A stretch of DNA of 19,164 nt, from assembly GCA_910592005.1 (NCBI GenBank), contig CAJVPP010001570.1, positions 1-19,164 of the forward strand. Reading direction: 5' to 3'. This DNA is from Funneliformis mosseae (Eukaryota > Glomeromycota > Glomeromycetes > Glomerales > Glomeraceae). A program made the position numbers and the translations under genes. Below are positions 1-10,420 of this stretch, piece after piece (position 1 is the stretch's first letter; each line of letters begins with the position of its first letter). The notes under the pieces are model-generated. The model was given only the letters and a program-made list of their open reading frames with translations. It was not told the DNA's origin and did no database searches.

Positions 1-740
1 AAAAAAATAGGAAAGTGTACTCCTTTTATATTATGAGAATTTTTTTTATGATTATCAATCTAATATTTAATCTCCCAGTTGTCAAATAGTGAAAATTATT
101 GAATTTATAGAACAAACAGATACCATTTTTCTCAGATGACATCTTGTAATTACGTGAATGCATTTATAGAAAATATTACATATATAGTCTGGATCAAAAA
201 ATTGTTGTACAGTGCAAATAAAAAGAATGTGTATTTAATACTAAGGTCTAAATTTGAGATTGAGCTATTGAAAAGGATATACACTTATAGAGAATGCATT
301 TATAAAGAGTTGACTGTATTATAATATATAAAAAAATATAAGTTTATTTAATATATCTCTTATTTAATTTGTTTTTTAAACTCAAAATTTAATATAATTG
401 ATTGAATTTTTTATAGAATTTGCTAACTTATATACTTTATATTCTTTTGAGTTAAAATAATCCTTTAAAATAACAATTCTAAATAGTAGTAAAATATTAG
501 TAGTAGATATATTAAATTATTAAATATTAGAATGCTTAAGAAAATTAAATACTATATTAGTTAATAATTTATAACTAAAAATAAAAATAAAACATTAAAA
601 TACTTTTCAAAAAAATTCAATAGAAGTATATATTGATAATCGATTAGTCTAAATATTAGTAAATATGAAAAGTTTTACCAAAATGTTATTGATATATTAC
701 TAAGAAATTTATAAGTTAAAAAAGTATAAGATTTAATATA
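1..740. other. AT-rich flank without a recognised gene
   Basis: Very AT-rich sequence without recognisable domains. One open frame on the plus strand (136-324, 62 codons from ATG) encodes an Ile/Tyr/Lys-rich peptide that I do not recognise. It contains ENITYIVWIKKLLYS and FEIELLKRIYTYRECIYKE. Two imperfect copies of GAATGCATTTATA lie in and near it (about 158-170 and 292-304). It may be an eroded piece of a mobile element or simply a chance frame; nothing supports expression. Confidence 0.4.
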
Positions 741-772
741 TATAGTAGTAATCATAAATATTTGACCATCTG
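741..772 (+). repeat. Left terminal inverted repeat of the Tc1-like element
   Basis: It starts TATAGTAGTAATCATAAATA and continues to 772. The reverse complement of 1846-1877 matches it at 26 of 32 positions. Tc1 transposase binding sites normally lie within such repeats. Confidence 0.85.
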
Positions 773-892
773 AAATCATCTAAAATTATTATATAACTAC
801 TCTTTAAATTTTCTAGAAATATAATATAACATAATATATAATCATTTATAAATTTATAAATGTCAATGATATAAAAAAAATTTAGATGATCA

Positions 893-1777
893 TCAAAATT
901 TTGCTTGAAAAATGGAACTTTCTTTAGAAAAATGATATGAAATTATCTTTTTATGTGAGCATTCAGCTGATCCAAAGTTTAGTTTTGATATATTGCTAAA
1001 CAGATATGATAGTAAAGAAAGAATATAATTTAACAGCCATTCAAATACAAAAAAAAAATGGAAAAAAGAAATGTTATGCTTAATGTAAAAATAGTAAAGC
1101 AATGTCTTTATAATTCAGGAGGAAAGTTTAGTAATGAAATTTCTACCTTACTTAAAGAAGACTATTGAAAGAAAAGGTTATAATGAGCAAAAAAATAAGA
1201 ATTTTGATTAGAATCGAATTATTTTTGCAGATGAGAGTACATTTCAATTATATACATCAAAAATAGGTTTGGCAATTTCTTAATAAAAAAAAGTGTTTTA
1301 TTCTATTTTAAGAATCCACCAAAAGTTCATATTTGAAGATGTTTTTCTGTTTCTAGATTTGGTAAATTATTTTATTTTTAGAAGAACCTTAACGTTAAAT
1401 TTATATATACTATTTATGAATAGGATCTTCTGATTTCTATTTCTAAATATTTTGGTAAAGGTAATATAGATTGGATTTTGCAAGAAGATAATGATCTAAA
1501 ATATTGATTGAAAATATGAAAAAATAGAAGGAAAAAAATGGTATTGAGATACTTTCTTAACCATCAATATATTCAGATTAAAAAATCTTATAAAAAATTT
1601 TTGAAGGTTAATGAAAATTAATATATAAAAAATATTCAATCAATTAGAGAATTAAAGGGAAAACTTATAAAAGAATGAAACTGATTATTACTTATACTTA
1701 TTGTGAATTTAATAGCTAGCATAAAAAGACGTACATCTGTACTTATAAAATTAGATAGTGATTACATAATATATTAA
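893..1777 (+). pseudogene. Tc1/mariner transposase pseudogene (DDE family)
   Basis: Tc1-type transposases cut and paste their own element using a DDE catalytic triad. Landmarks appear in the right order but in changing frames. RIIFADESTFQLY around 1215-1253 is the DES motif with the first Asp at 1230-1232. NPPKVHI and RFGKL follow at about 1312-1365. WILQEDND (second Asp block, 1487-1495) aligns with the usual WxxQxDNDPKH. A SPDLNP-like block with stops lies near 1555-1580. The C-terminus reads SIRELKGKLIKE, then VNLIASIKRRTSVLIK, ending DYIIY and stop at 1775-1777. A weak N-terminal DNA-binding region may start near 900 (CEHSADPKFSF). In-frame stops and several frameshifts make it non-functional. 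The family call is firm; the start is uncertain. Confidence 0.85.
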
Positions 1778-1845
1778 TTTTAGTTAGTTGGCTATGTATT
1801 TATTAAATAAAAAAAATTTTAATTTATTACTTGTAGTTAGAATTA

Positions 1846-1877
1846 GAGGTGATCAAATACTTATAATCACTACTATA
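1846..1877 (-). repeat. Right terminal inverted repeat of the Tc1-like element
   Basis: Read on the minus strand it starts TATAGTAGTGATTATAAGTA, the partner of 741-772. It begins 68 bases after the transposase stop codon, a normal spacing for these elements. Confidence 0.85.
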
Positions 1878-3421
1878 AGTAGTTAAATAAAAATAAATAT
1901 ATTTTTAAAATACTAGATGCATAAAAGATATATACAAATTTTTAAAATGATTTTATATATGATAAAATATTTAATTTATATTATTAAATTCATAATTAAA
2001 TTTTGATTTAAAATTAATAAAATGTTAATAAATTATATAATAATATTTTTTATTACTAATTATAAATCTAATTTAAATTCTTATCTTTAAAAAAAATATG
2101 TGATTTTTTAATATCATTTATATAGTTAAAATATTTTTAGTTATAGATATAAAAATTTATAATTAAATCTTTACTTTAGAATCTATATCCAATTATATTA
2201 TTACTAAGAAATAAAATTAGTCTAAAAAAAAATTAATAATTTAAGTTAAAATATTAATAGAAATTAAATGGATAGAAATTAAAAAAGGAAGAAAAGAAAT
2301 TAAAGTAAAAAAGATAATAAATCAAAAAAGTAAAAATAGTAATAAAAATAGAGGTAATAGTAATTTCAATAATAAAATTAATATGATTTAAATGAAAATG
2401 ATTCTACTTCTTAAAGTAAAATATTAATTTAAAAAAGATTCATAATATACTAGTATTAAAAATTAATAATACTATAAATTGCATTAATTGAAATTTGATT
2501 ATTAATATTTTAATAGAAAGTAATATTTGTAATTTATTTAGTAATTCTTAATAAACCATATTTTCTATATTTTGATACTAATTAATTTTAATAATATTAA
2601 AATTAATTAAGTCAATTTGATATTTATTATAAGTTATTAATAAAATAATTATATCTGTCAAAATTTAATTTAATTAGTAATTTATTAATTCACGTTAAAA
2701 TATAATATTTTCTATCTTTAAATTATCATATATTTTCCTTATATAATCATATCTTAATAGTTTAATAAACCTTGAAATTATTTATATAAAATTTAATTAA
2801 TATTATTTATAAATTTAAGTAATAAAAAATTATTTTAATATAAGTAAACAAATTATAAATATCAAACAAATATGTTTGTTGATTTAGAGTAGTATTTATA
2901 TATATTTATAATGATTGTATATAAAAAATTAATTTTATTATATTAGGCTTAATGAATTCAAATTTTCTATTATAAATTATAGTAATTATTAAATTTATAT
3001 AATACTGTATATAATATAAGTATAATACAAAATTAAATAAATAATATTTTTTTTTGAAAATATTCATAAATTTTAATAAATATTTAATAAATTTGAAAAA
3101 TAACAATATATACAAATATAAAAACAATAGATAATTTATTTTTTATCTTATTATAAAATGATTATAAAAAGGTTTATAAAAATTTAATTTTTATATCTAA
3201 TAAGTTAAATAGCAACTATTATAATATTTTAAAATTTTACGAAATTTTAGTAATATCATCTAAACTTACGTATATAAATTCTATTATAAAAGTATGGTAA
3301 ATACTTTAATAATTTTATATATATTATATATTAGAAAGCTTAAATTAATAGCAAATTACTTTATATGATTTGATTTTAAACTTCATCCAAAAAAAGTATT
3401 TTTAAAAAACTTGAAAAGAGA
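1878..3421. other. AT-rich desert, no gene seen
   Basis: About 1.5 kb of almost pure A/T with short homopolymers. I find no domain, RNA gene or clear tandem repeat. A purine-rich stretch at about 2261-2360 reads on the plus strand as a Lys/Asn-rich peptide of about 40 codons (KNSNKNRGNSN in its middle). That could be the remnant of a low-complexity protein tail, but base bias alone would produce it. The Phe/Tyr/Ile-rich minus-strand frame at 2906-3127 is the expected product of random AT-rich sequence. Confidence 0.5.
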
Positions 3422-3765
3422 AAATATAATGAATTTAGCAAATTTGGTAAGCTAGCTATCTGAGTATTTCTACAATTAAAATAATATAAGAAGTTGGGTA
3501 AAGTTAGTTAACTATAATTTAATTTTTTTAAGGAGTTAGGTAAAGTTGATAAACGATTTATATTAGTTTAGAACAATATAGTTCTATTAAGGAATTTGAT
3601 AAATTGGTAAGCTAGTTATTTGAGTTTCATAGCAAATGATAATTTTAAGGAGTTAGAGTAAAGTTGGTAAGCTAGTTATTTCAGTTTGACTACAATCGAG
3701 TTCTTTTAAGGAGTTAGATAAAATAGGTAAGCTAGTTATTTTATTATTACTAAATTTGAGTTTTG
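3422..3765. repeat. 60-bp degenerate tandem repeat (LRR-coding on the minus strand)
   Basis: About six imperfect copies with a plus-strand core like AAGGAGTTAGGTAAAGTTGG followed by TAAGCTAGTTATTTGAGTTT. Unit boundaries fall near 3488, 3530, 3590, 3648 and 3709. The two units nearest 3765 still encode 20-residue LRRs on the minus strand; those towards 3422 are broken by stops and length changes. The repeat is therefore a product of the protein architecture and not a non-coding satellite. Confidence 0.75.
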
Positions 3766-3883
3766 TCAACTTTCGATATTTTTGCAATCCGTCAAATGAG
3801 TTCAATATGTCATCTTTATTTGTATCTGTAATAGTTAAACTATCAATATCTTGTCTTTGATTACTTCTCTAATCTTTTCTTCT

Positions 3884-4010
3884 AAATTATTAATTATTTC
3901 TTGCTTGGTTTGGTTTCTTCTTCTCGCACTTTAATTTTTTCTTTCAAATTATTAATTATTTTTTACTTAGTTTTGGTTTTCTTTTTCTCGCTCTTTAATC
4001 TTTTCTTTCG
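3884..4010. repeat. Two ~63-bp direct repeats in the coiled-coil region
   Basis: AAATTATTAATTATTTCTTG at 3884 and CAAATTATTAATTATTTTTT at about 3946 each begin a unit. Each unit runs through a TTTGGTTT(C/T)-rich part to a (T)CTCGC(A/T)CTTTAAT element. On the minus strand both encode the same Lys/Glu-rich coiled-coil segment, so they are internal protein repeats of the pseudogene. Confidence 0.65.
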
Positions 4011-4089
4011 AATAATTGAATTTTGAATGTAACTTTTCGTTACTTTGCTTTAATTCTTTATTTTCAGTTTCCAAGACTTTTAGGGTTTA

Positions 4090-4620
4090 TCCTAGATTTT
4101 TTTTAAAATGATTATATCATTTATTATCAAAGAAAAGTTTCTACTATTACTTTGTTGTAATATAGGAGGTAAGCTATTAAAATCACGTTACAAATCATAT
4201 GATTTACTATATTTACAACTTCCTATATATTCAGCACTCGGTTTAAATTTTTGGATCGACAGTAGACATTTGCTCAAATATAGTATTAAATAAGAAATTC
4301 ATTCATAGCTATCAGAAAATTAAATAAAAAAAAATTTATTATTCGTTAATTTAAATAATCTAAAATTTAATATAATAAATTTTTTTAAATGAACTGAATT
4401 TAGGAAATATATTGAAAGAATTATTCTAAAAGAATAAAATAAGAAATATAATCTTTTTCAAATCAATTTTCTCTCAAAAAAAATAAGAAATATATTCCAT
4501 TTAATTTATTTTTTCAAAACAATTTAGTATTAACGTAAAATACACAATGATAAATAATATGACTTTTAAAAAGAAAACAGAAACAGCAACAAGTTAATAA
4601 TAAGATCTATTTATTATATA
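4090..4620. other. AT-rich spacer, no recognised gene
   Basis: A 61-codon plus-strand frame (4108-4293) has no recognisable motif. The minus strand over 4140-4260 reads more protein-like (PSAEYIGSCKYSKSYDL, then a stop). It may be the eroded upstream part of the coiled-coil/LRR gene, but I cannot show it. The remainder is A/T runs, including two near-copies of AAATAAGAAATATA around 4437-4495. Confidence 0.4.
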
Positions 4621-4773
4621 GGAGGATTTCTAGAAAAATTAGGTTCTGAGAAATTTTTGACTAAAATTAAGAGCTTAATGCATTTAAATCTAATAACATC
4701 AAAAATTAAAATGCAATAAAAATCTCAATTTTGTTAATAAATTCCCAGAACCTGATTTTTCTAGCAATCAACC
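4621..4773. mobile_element. MITE-like inverted-repeat element
   Basis: The left end reads GGAGGATTTCTAGAAAAATT and then AGGTTCTGAG. The reverse complement of the right end reads GGGTTGATTGCTAGAAAAAT and then CAGGTTCTGG. The match is strong across about 35 bases (4621-4656 against 4738-4773) and weaker inward (both arms contain AATGCATTT/ATTGCATTTT), so the element folds almost completely. There is no coding capacity, which fits a non-autonomous DNA transposon. ATAT-like sequence lies outside both ends, so the exact boundary and target-site duplication are uncertain. Confidence 0.7.
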
Positions 4774-5383
4774 CATATTATCATTATTTATTAAATACGA
4801 TAAAAATATATATTCTAATCATTCTTACAATTTTTAACTTTCTTTAAATTGAATCAATGTAGATTAAATAAAATAACGCTAACTAAAAATTAAAATAATC
4901 GTATAAAGGAATATTGCAATAGCATTATAGAATATAAATATAAATGAATCAGTGATGTGTCTTAGTATAAGTTTTATCAAAAATTTCAAAATTAATATAG
5001 TTTATTAATATCAAATATTTATTTACGCTATTTTTCAAATTATTGACTAACACAATATTTTATAAAGAAAATAAATTCCTGTATTTAGACTAATTGTATA
5101 TGTCTAGCCAAATAGATTAAAGTATTTGATTATATTTTGATCGATCCTGCATGTTTTCAATTTTAATTCACCTTTAAAGCTTTAAAATTAAGTTTTTAAT
5201 TGTCATAGCATAATAATAAATTCAATTAATTAGAACTGGACCAATAAATTGAAACGAAGCGAAATATATTTTTATTGGTGGTGTATTTTGAAAATGATCG
5301 ATATGTATGACAATGCATAAACAATAAACTTAATAAGAAACGACAATAAAAATATAATTTTTTTTTCTTTTAAAATTTACAAA
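4774..5383. other. AT-rich sequence upstream of the LINE, probably including its 5' UTR
   Basis: No gene is seen. Base composition becomes slightly richer in G and C from about 5225, which may mark the start of the LINE 5' untranslated region. A small inverted repeat, CCAATAAA (5241-5248) with TTTATTGG (5271-5278), encloses GAAACGAAGCGAAA and could form a hairpin. I could not find a copy of the sequence behind the LINE poly(A) tail (TGTTGTTCTAGATG) here, so the 5' boundary of the LINE is not defined. Confidence 0.4.
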
Positions 5384-7546
5384 ATGTTCAACAGTAACGA
5401 TAAAAGTGTAACAAAAAGGCTTAAAAATATATTTACCAATGCAAACAAAAGTAATAAAAAAGTTGTTCTAACATTCTATCGATCACTAAAACTAAAAATG
5501 ACTAGAAAAAAAAATGCTTGTAATAACAATTTCAAACCTAACCAAGTTCGCTTCTCTCCTATAAAGAATGACCAACAACAACAATGCCTAGCTAAGAAAC
5601 AATATATTGAACAACTAAAATAAACAGAAACTTCAAACGCCTTTGGAAGTAACTCTAACAGCCTTACAGACATGGAAGTTGAAACTTCGCTCCTCAGAAC
5701 TTTAGATAAGGGAAAAGGCCCTGAAACTTCTGACAATAATACCAACATCCCCCTTGATGAAGACTAAGCCTTTGACGCCTCTGAAAATAGTCTCAACAAT
5801 AAACAAAATGAAAAAAATGAAATCCACTTAGAACGCGAAACTGAAGCCCCAATTTACTTCGCTTACTGCGTCACAGATAAGTTTTACCAGAAAATCTAAT
5901 AGAGAAAAACAAAATGAAGCATGTGATTTATTTGCATCACACTACTCGTCTTTTATTAGTGCATTAATTCGCATCCACCCTGAGGACTCAACAAAGAAAA
6001 TTGTTCAAATTAGTTTTACATCACATGTTGAAGCAAATAATACAATTACACTTAAATTTTCATATTTGGAAAATAACACGTTTTTATCCTTCACAATAAA
6101 ACCAATAGCTAAGTACATCCCTGAGTTATCAATCTATCTTACTGAGATCCCAATCTCTACTACTGAATCAAACATTAGATCGACCTTTTCCTTTTTTGGA
6201 AAGATCTTCCATTACATCATGTTTACTAAAAACCTTTGGCAGCAAGCTACCCTCACATTTGAACAAGACACAGATATGACTACCCTGAACAAACTCAACA
6301 GCTATTTTGTCCTTAAAGACTTAGTCAGAGTCCACTTATGTACTATATCAGTCGAAGACATTAGAAAAAAATCAGAATTTTCATTGAAACTAACTAACCT
6401 TCCAATTGACACAAATAGGCACCATTTAATCTCTATCGGTAATACTATTGAAGTAATTGCCTGGATCATTCCCAAATCATGTACTAACTACAGAAATTTA
6501 CAATACGTCATCTTCTATTTTAAAACCAAAGAATCTATGGAAGCAGCAAAAAATGGAGAAACTTATTTCCTTGATAGGAAACGATTAATCTGGACTGATC
6601 CTAATGCAAAACTTTGCTTCACCTGTCAAGTTTCAGGACACCAATCACAGAATTGTCATAAAAATCATTCAGCCTCACAAGATCGACAAACCCAACATTT
6701 ATATCAGCACTACTAATCCGCACAGTTTTATAATTATAAAGCACCTGTCGTTGTACTCAGACTACCAACTCATCCTAAAAAATAACAAAATACAGAAAAA
6801 CTTAAACTGAACCAACAATATAACAATACTATTGATAAACCTAAACCTAATAATATTATCACTCCGCCTAATAATCAGACAACACTTTCTAAGACTAAAC
6901 TATCAATTGATGATTGAAACCCACAACGTACAAATCCAATCTGTACTATTAATAATAAAGGAGAACAAACCCTTGATGCTAGTATACATGCATCACATCA
7001 TTGGGCTAATGATACGTTAGACGAGTTTTGTATGCTGTATGTTACCCCAAACTAACTATCCCAACCTGAATTACTCGCTCAGATTTCCAATCAACTGATA
7101 GCTATCTCTGAGCAACTCGCTAAAATGAAATCAGACCTCCACTTGATTGCAAATCGAGTTGCTACGGTTGAAAAAGTCCTTAATATTAACATTCTACTCC
7201 CCACTAAGCAGAGTTACTTAACAAATCCTTTAACGAAGATGGTATGAAAACTGAAGAACATATTTATGTAGCTGGTCCCTATACAAAAGACAATATTGTC
7301 GCTAAACAATCTGCTGAACTTATTACCTTGAAAGATGAAAACACTCTCCTTAAAACCAATCTTGAAAATAATATGACCAAACTCAATAATGCAGGACGTG
7401 CTATTACTAATATGCAACGAATCCTACAAATATAACTTCAAATCAATCCAGATGCCTTTACTGCTATCGAAGAAGTTGCTCCCCCATCTAGCTATGAAAA
7501 AACAGTTGACGGTGTCTTTATCCCTCCTACTTCTAAATATTTTTAA
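5384..7546 (+). pseudogene. LINE ORF1 pseudogene: RRM-like domains and CCHC zinc knuckle
   Basis: ORF1 proteins of this type bind the element RNA and help form the retrotransposition particle. The frame starts at ATG 5384 (MFNSNDKSVTKRLK) with a basic, low-complexity N-terminus. It reads through stops at 5621-5623 and 5765-5767 to about 5885, then shifts frame. The next part has two RRM-like segments, starting near ELSIYLTEIP (about 6124) and FSLKLTNLP (about 6379). A zinc knuckle C-x2-C-x4-H-x4-C follows with Cys at 6615-6617 and 6624-6626, His 6639-6641 and Cys 6654-6656. Beyond stops at 6714, 6783, 6915 and 7053 the same frame continues into an amphipathic region (LLAQISNQLIAISEQLAKMK). 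It shifts again near 7215 and ends at TAA 7544-7546. At least two frameshifts and several stops rule out function. Confidence 0.85.
6615..6656 (+). other. CCHC zinc-knuckle motif of LINE ORF1
   Basis: CFTCQVSGHQSQNC matches C-x2-C-x4-H-x4-C exactly, the nucleic-acid-binding knuckle of retroelement proteins. It survives intact, although the frame stops 19 codons later at 6714. Confidence 0.9.
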
Positions 7547-7548
7547 TG
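7544..7548 (+). other. TAATG junction between LINE ORF1 and ORF2
   Basis: The ORF1 stop TAA (7544-7546) shares one base with an ATG (7546-7548) that opens the ORF2 frame MINNSQKFKRVN. One-base overlaps of this kind allow stop-restart translation in some LINEs; that this element used it is inference. Confidence 0.65.
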
Positions 7549-7659
7549 ATTAATAATTCACAGAAATTTAAACGGGTTAACTCCAGTGACCTGATATCAA
7601 ACAAAAAAATAACAACTACTAACAATACTCATAATTTATTTTCGACCAATAATACATTA

Positions 7660-8420
7660 TCTTCTCAGCTCAACATTGCAACACACAATGTTCGCTCTTT
7701 CATTTAACTACAAAAATAATAATTTCTGCTCAATACTTACAATATTAATCACTTAGATATAATAGATCTTCAAGAGATAAACTTTAAATTAACCAACAAT
7801 ACTGTATCATTTTCAAAATCAACTTCATCACAATACTCGCATTTTTCAATTTTGATTAATAAGCACAGAATTCAGATTTTGGAGTTGGCCTTCTTATTAA
7901 GAAAAATATTGCTGATCATATTTACAAATATCACAGATAACATGGATGTTATATTTTTGTCGACTTTCAATTTCACAACAAATTCCGTATCAAATTGATT
8001 AATTGCTACATTTCAAGCTCAAATACAGCCCTTCGAGAATAAACATACAAAATATATGCAACGTCATTAAATCAGCGAAAGACCTCAACATGGAAATCAT
8101 TTTATTAGGAGACCTAAATGCAGTCCCAGACCGTTCTAATAATATGTCAAAAGCTAATCATTTCTTTACCCAACTAGAAGACTTCCAACTTTTCAATTCT
8201 TTTGATCTGTTACATGATAACATTAATCAACTATTTCCATCATTTTTCCATGTTACACATCATCAACCCTCAAGAATTGATCATATTTATACATCATCAT
8301 ATATTGCTACAGGCCTTAACAAAACTCATACCATTGACATTGATCCCAACATTTCTGATCATTCGATAGTCTTCATCAATATGAATATAGCTGAACTTAT
8401 CTCTTCAAATAATGACCAAA
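7660..8420 (+). other. EEP (AP-type) endonuclease domain of LINE ORF2
   Basis: The domain nicks target DNA to prime reverse transcription. It opens LNIATHNVRSF with a stop at 7705. The metal-binding Glu is in LQEINF (GAG 7774-7776). FGVGLLIKKNIADHIY follows in another frame. GDLNAVPD (8108-8131) holds the Asp/Asn pair of the active site, SRIDHIY follows, and SDH (8354-8362) carries the final catalytic Asp-His. All named catalytic residues survive, but they are spread over three reading frames. Confidence 0.85.
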
Positions 8421-9249
8421 AACGCACAAAAAAAAAGATTTACCTTTATGATAATATGAATGATAACTCCTGGACACAATTTGGTAAAAAAATGGATGGT
8501 TTTCTCAGAAGCTGTTAACTATCCAACCTCTCTTCTAATAGATTACACTCAAAACATGCCTTTAATTTTTTTTGGGATCTAATACAAAGATATATTGAAA
8601 AAGCAGCAGAAAAATGCATCCCGTTCAGATACTCATCCCAATACTCCCATGACCTCAGACCAAAATTATTGAAGAATCTCTATAAACAATTAATTCTACT
8701 ACAAAAATTCTTACGTACAACAAAAAAATGCATTCGCCTTAATTTCATATTAGCAAACTAACCCCAGACATATAACACAGTTTTTGATATTACGTTAAAA
8801 TACAATTTAAATTAGACGATGATTGACACCTCACAAATTGCTGACCTCACTGCTATTAAATAAAACATTGCTGATCTACTCAAAATCCATTTGATAGCAA
8901 TCAAATTAGAAGAAAACAAACATAAAACCAAATAAATCAAAGCAGCTCTCCAACGCAGATGTGATAATTTTCATGATGATCAAGCCAAGATGTATAATTC
9001 TATTCTTAATAGATAAAGACAAAATAATTGTTCTAAACAGATGCCTTGACAACTCACCTAACGATCTTGATTTACTTACCTCAGCTGATGATATTAAACG
9101 TGAAACTAACCGACACTTCCAACAAACAACAGATACTAGATACCACTTTATCCCATTACCTGATAACTGAAAAAAATGGTATAAACCCATCGACAAAATT
9201 GATCCTCAGATCTATAATAACCTTATGGATCCATCAAGTGAAGACGAAT

Positions 9250-10420
9250 GGAACAGACTCCTTTAGACATTACATAATGATAAAGCTCCAAATCCCTCTA
9301 AAATTTCAAATGAGATGTTAAAGCATTTAGGCCCCAAAATGAAACATATTTTTTGGATCTTTACTTGTGCCTGTCTAAAACTTTCTTGCATGCCTGATAG
9401 ATGGAATTTCGTTTTTGTCTATCCCATCCCAAAACCCAAATCATGGGAATATAACTTAAATAATACCCACTCTATTACTTTATTAGAATGCCCTCGTAAA
9501 GCAATCGTAAAATTAATTAACAAATGGCTTTTAGATATTCTCTCAAAAATTCAGTCTTGCAAGGAAATAATTTCGCTGGATTACCTTTTCGTTCTACATT
9601 TGAACCAATTCACATTCTTGACAACATAAAATATGATCAATTATCATACAAGAGCAAACAACTTTGAATCCTATTCCAGAACATTTCAAAAGCATATGAC
9701 AGAGTTAATATCATAATGTTAACTCGTACGCTTAATCATTTGCGCCTTCCTTTATCGTTCCTTCACTTTATACTTTCTTTATTTTCTAATTGCTTCAATC
9801 AAATTTTTACGGCCCATAAAAATACAGATTATTACTCAGTGATCTCAGGCATTGATCAAGGCGAAATTATTTCACCTATTCTATGGTGTATATACTATGA
9901 TCCCTTATTATATCACATACAAAATACTGATCTTAGTTATAACCTATCAGCTAAATAGCGGCCTCATATTGGTAATACCTTAACATCCACAATTTCAACA
10001 CAAGTCTTCACACTTGCCTATATGGATGATACCTTCTGGATCAGCAAATCTAAAGATAATTTTGAGTCGATCTTAACAATAGCCGATGACTTTTACCAAC
10101 TTAATAGTATTCTGGTAAATTGGGATAAGTCTGTATTACTTTCTTCAATACTGATAACATCATCCGTACATTTTAGACTAGCATACAATGAAGAATGTAT
10201 CAAACCAATGAAACCTAAATCCTTCACTCGTTATCTCAGTATTTGGATCTTGCTTCTTCTAAATCATCAGTTTATAAGACAACAAGTAAAAGATGAAATT
10301 CAAAACGCCACCTTAATAATAAAAAAGAAATTCTTCACAGATAAATAACTCAAAGTAGTCTTTAATTCAGTCCTCTTACCAAGAATTCTATATCGCATTC
10401 AATTAACTTTTCTTAACTAC
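9250..10420 (+). other. Reverse transcriptase domain of LINE ORF2
   Basis: Finger motifs read KAPNPSKISNEMLKHLGP and VYPIPKPKSWEYNLNNT, with ITLLECPRKAIVKLIN. After a frameshift near 9548 comes VLQGNNFAGLPFRSTFEPIH. Motif A reads LFQNISKAYDRVN, where the expected catalytic Asp is AAC, Asn, at 9680-9682. Motif B is GIDQGEIISPILW (from about 9847). Motif C is AYMDD (10016-10030), intact. The thumb begins VLLPRILYRIQ near 10370. A TAG at 9956-9958 cuts the palm between motifs B and C. Confidence 0.9.

Larger units (their letters stand above)
741..1877 (+). mobile_element. Dead Tc1/mariner-type DNA transposon
   Basis: A 1137-bp element bounded by 32-bp terminal inverted repeats that begin TATAGTAGT. 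It encloses one degraded transposase frame in plus orientation. TA dinucleotides flank both ends, as expected for the family's TA target-site duplication, although in such AT-rich DNA this is weak support alone. The arms match at 26 of 32 positions and five of the six differences are transitions. Length, repeats and gene content all fit a single Tc1-like copy. The transposase has many stops and frameshifts, so the copy cannot move itself. Confidence 0.85.
3422..4089 (-). pseudogene. Decayed coiled-coil plus leucine-rich-repeat protein gene
   Basis: On the minus strand, 4086 down to about 3870 encodes a charged heptad-like coiled coil. It opens TLKVLETENKELKQSNEKLH and is followed by two or three ~63-bp repeats reading roughly II-NNL-EEKI-REEET, broken by stops and frameshifts. 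After a frame change an open stretch (3868-3653, 72 codons) reads TDTNKDDILNSFDGL, then KLKFSNNKITSLP, then SNSLKELDCSQTEITSLP before a TAA at 3655-3653. Further, more eroded LRR units continue to about 3422. The LRR unit is 20 residues, roughly LPxLxNSLKELxCxxTxITS, the short LPxL class. LRRs usually mediate protein binding; the target is unknown. No start codon or intact frame survives. The gene could be fungal or transferred from an endosymbiont. Confidence 0.7.

Noticed and set aside
893..1102. 69-codon minus-strand open frame
   Set aside because: It lies antisense within the Tc1 element and overlaps the transposase N-terminal region; composition is Phe/Tyr/Ser-rich as expected from complementary AT-rich sequence.
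2906..3127. 73-codon minus-strand frame resembling membrane segments
   Set aside because: Phe/Tyr/Ile/Leu/Asn runs are what random AT-rich DNA encodes; there is no motif and no context.
3422..3765. Relation of the GGTAAGCTAG words to the GTAAGT array
   Set aside because: The similarity is limited to a few bases; here the word is the complement of codons for the LRR residues ITSLP and occurs for that reason.
5150..5384. Target-site duplication of the LINE
   Set aside because: The sequence after the poly(A) tail (TGTTGTTCTAGATG) has no convincing copy upstream. AAAATGTT at about 5380 is too short and coincides with the ORF1 start.
5476..5748. 90-codon minus-strand frame
   Set aside because: It is antisense to LINE ORF1, whose plus-strand frame continues with recognisable family character.
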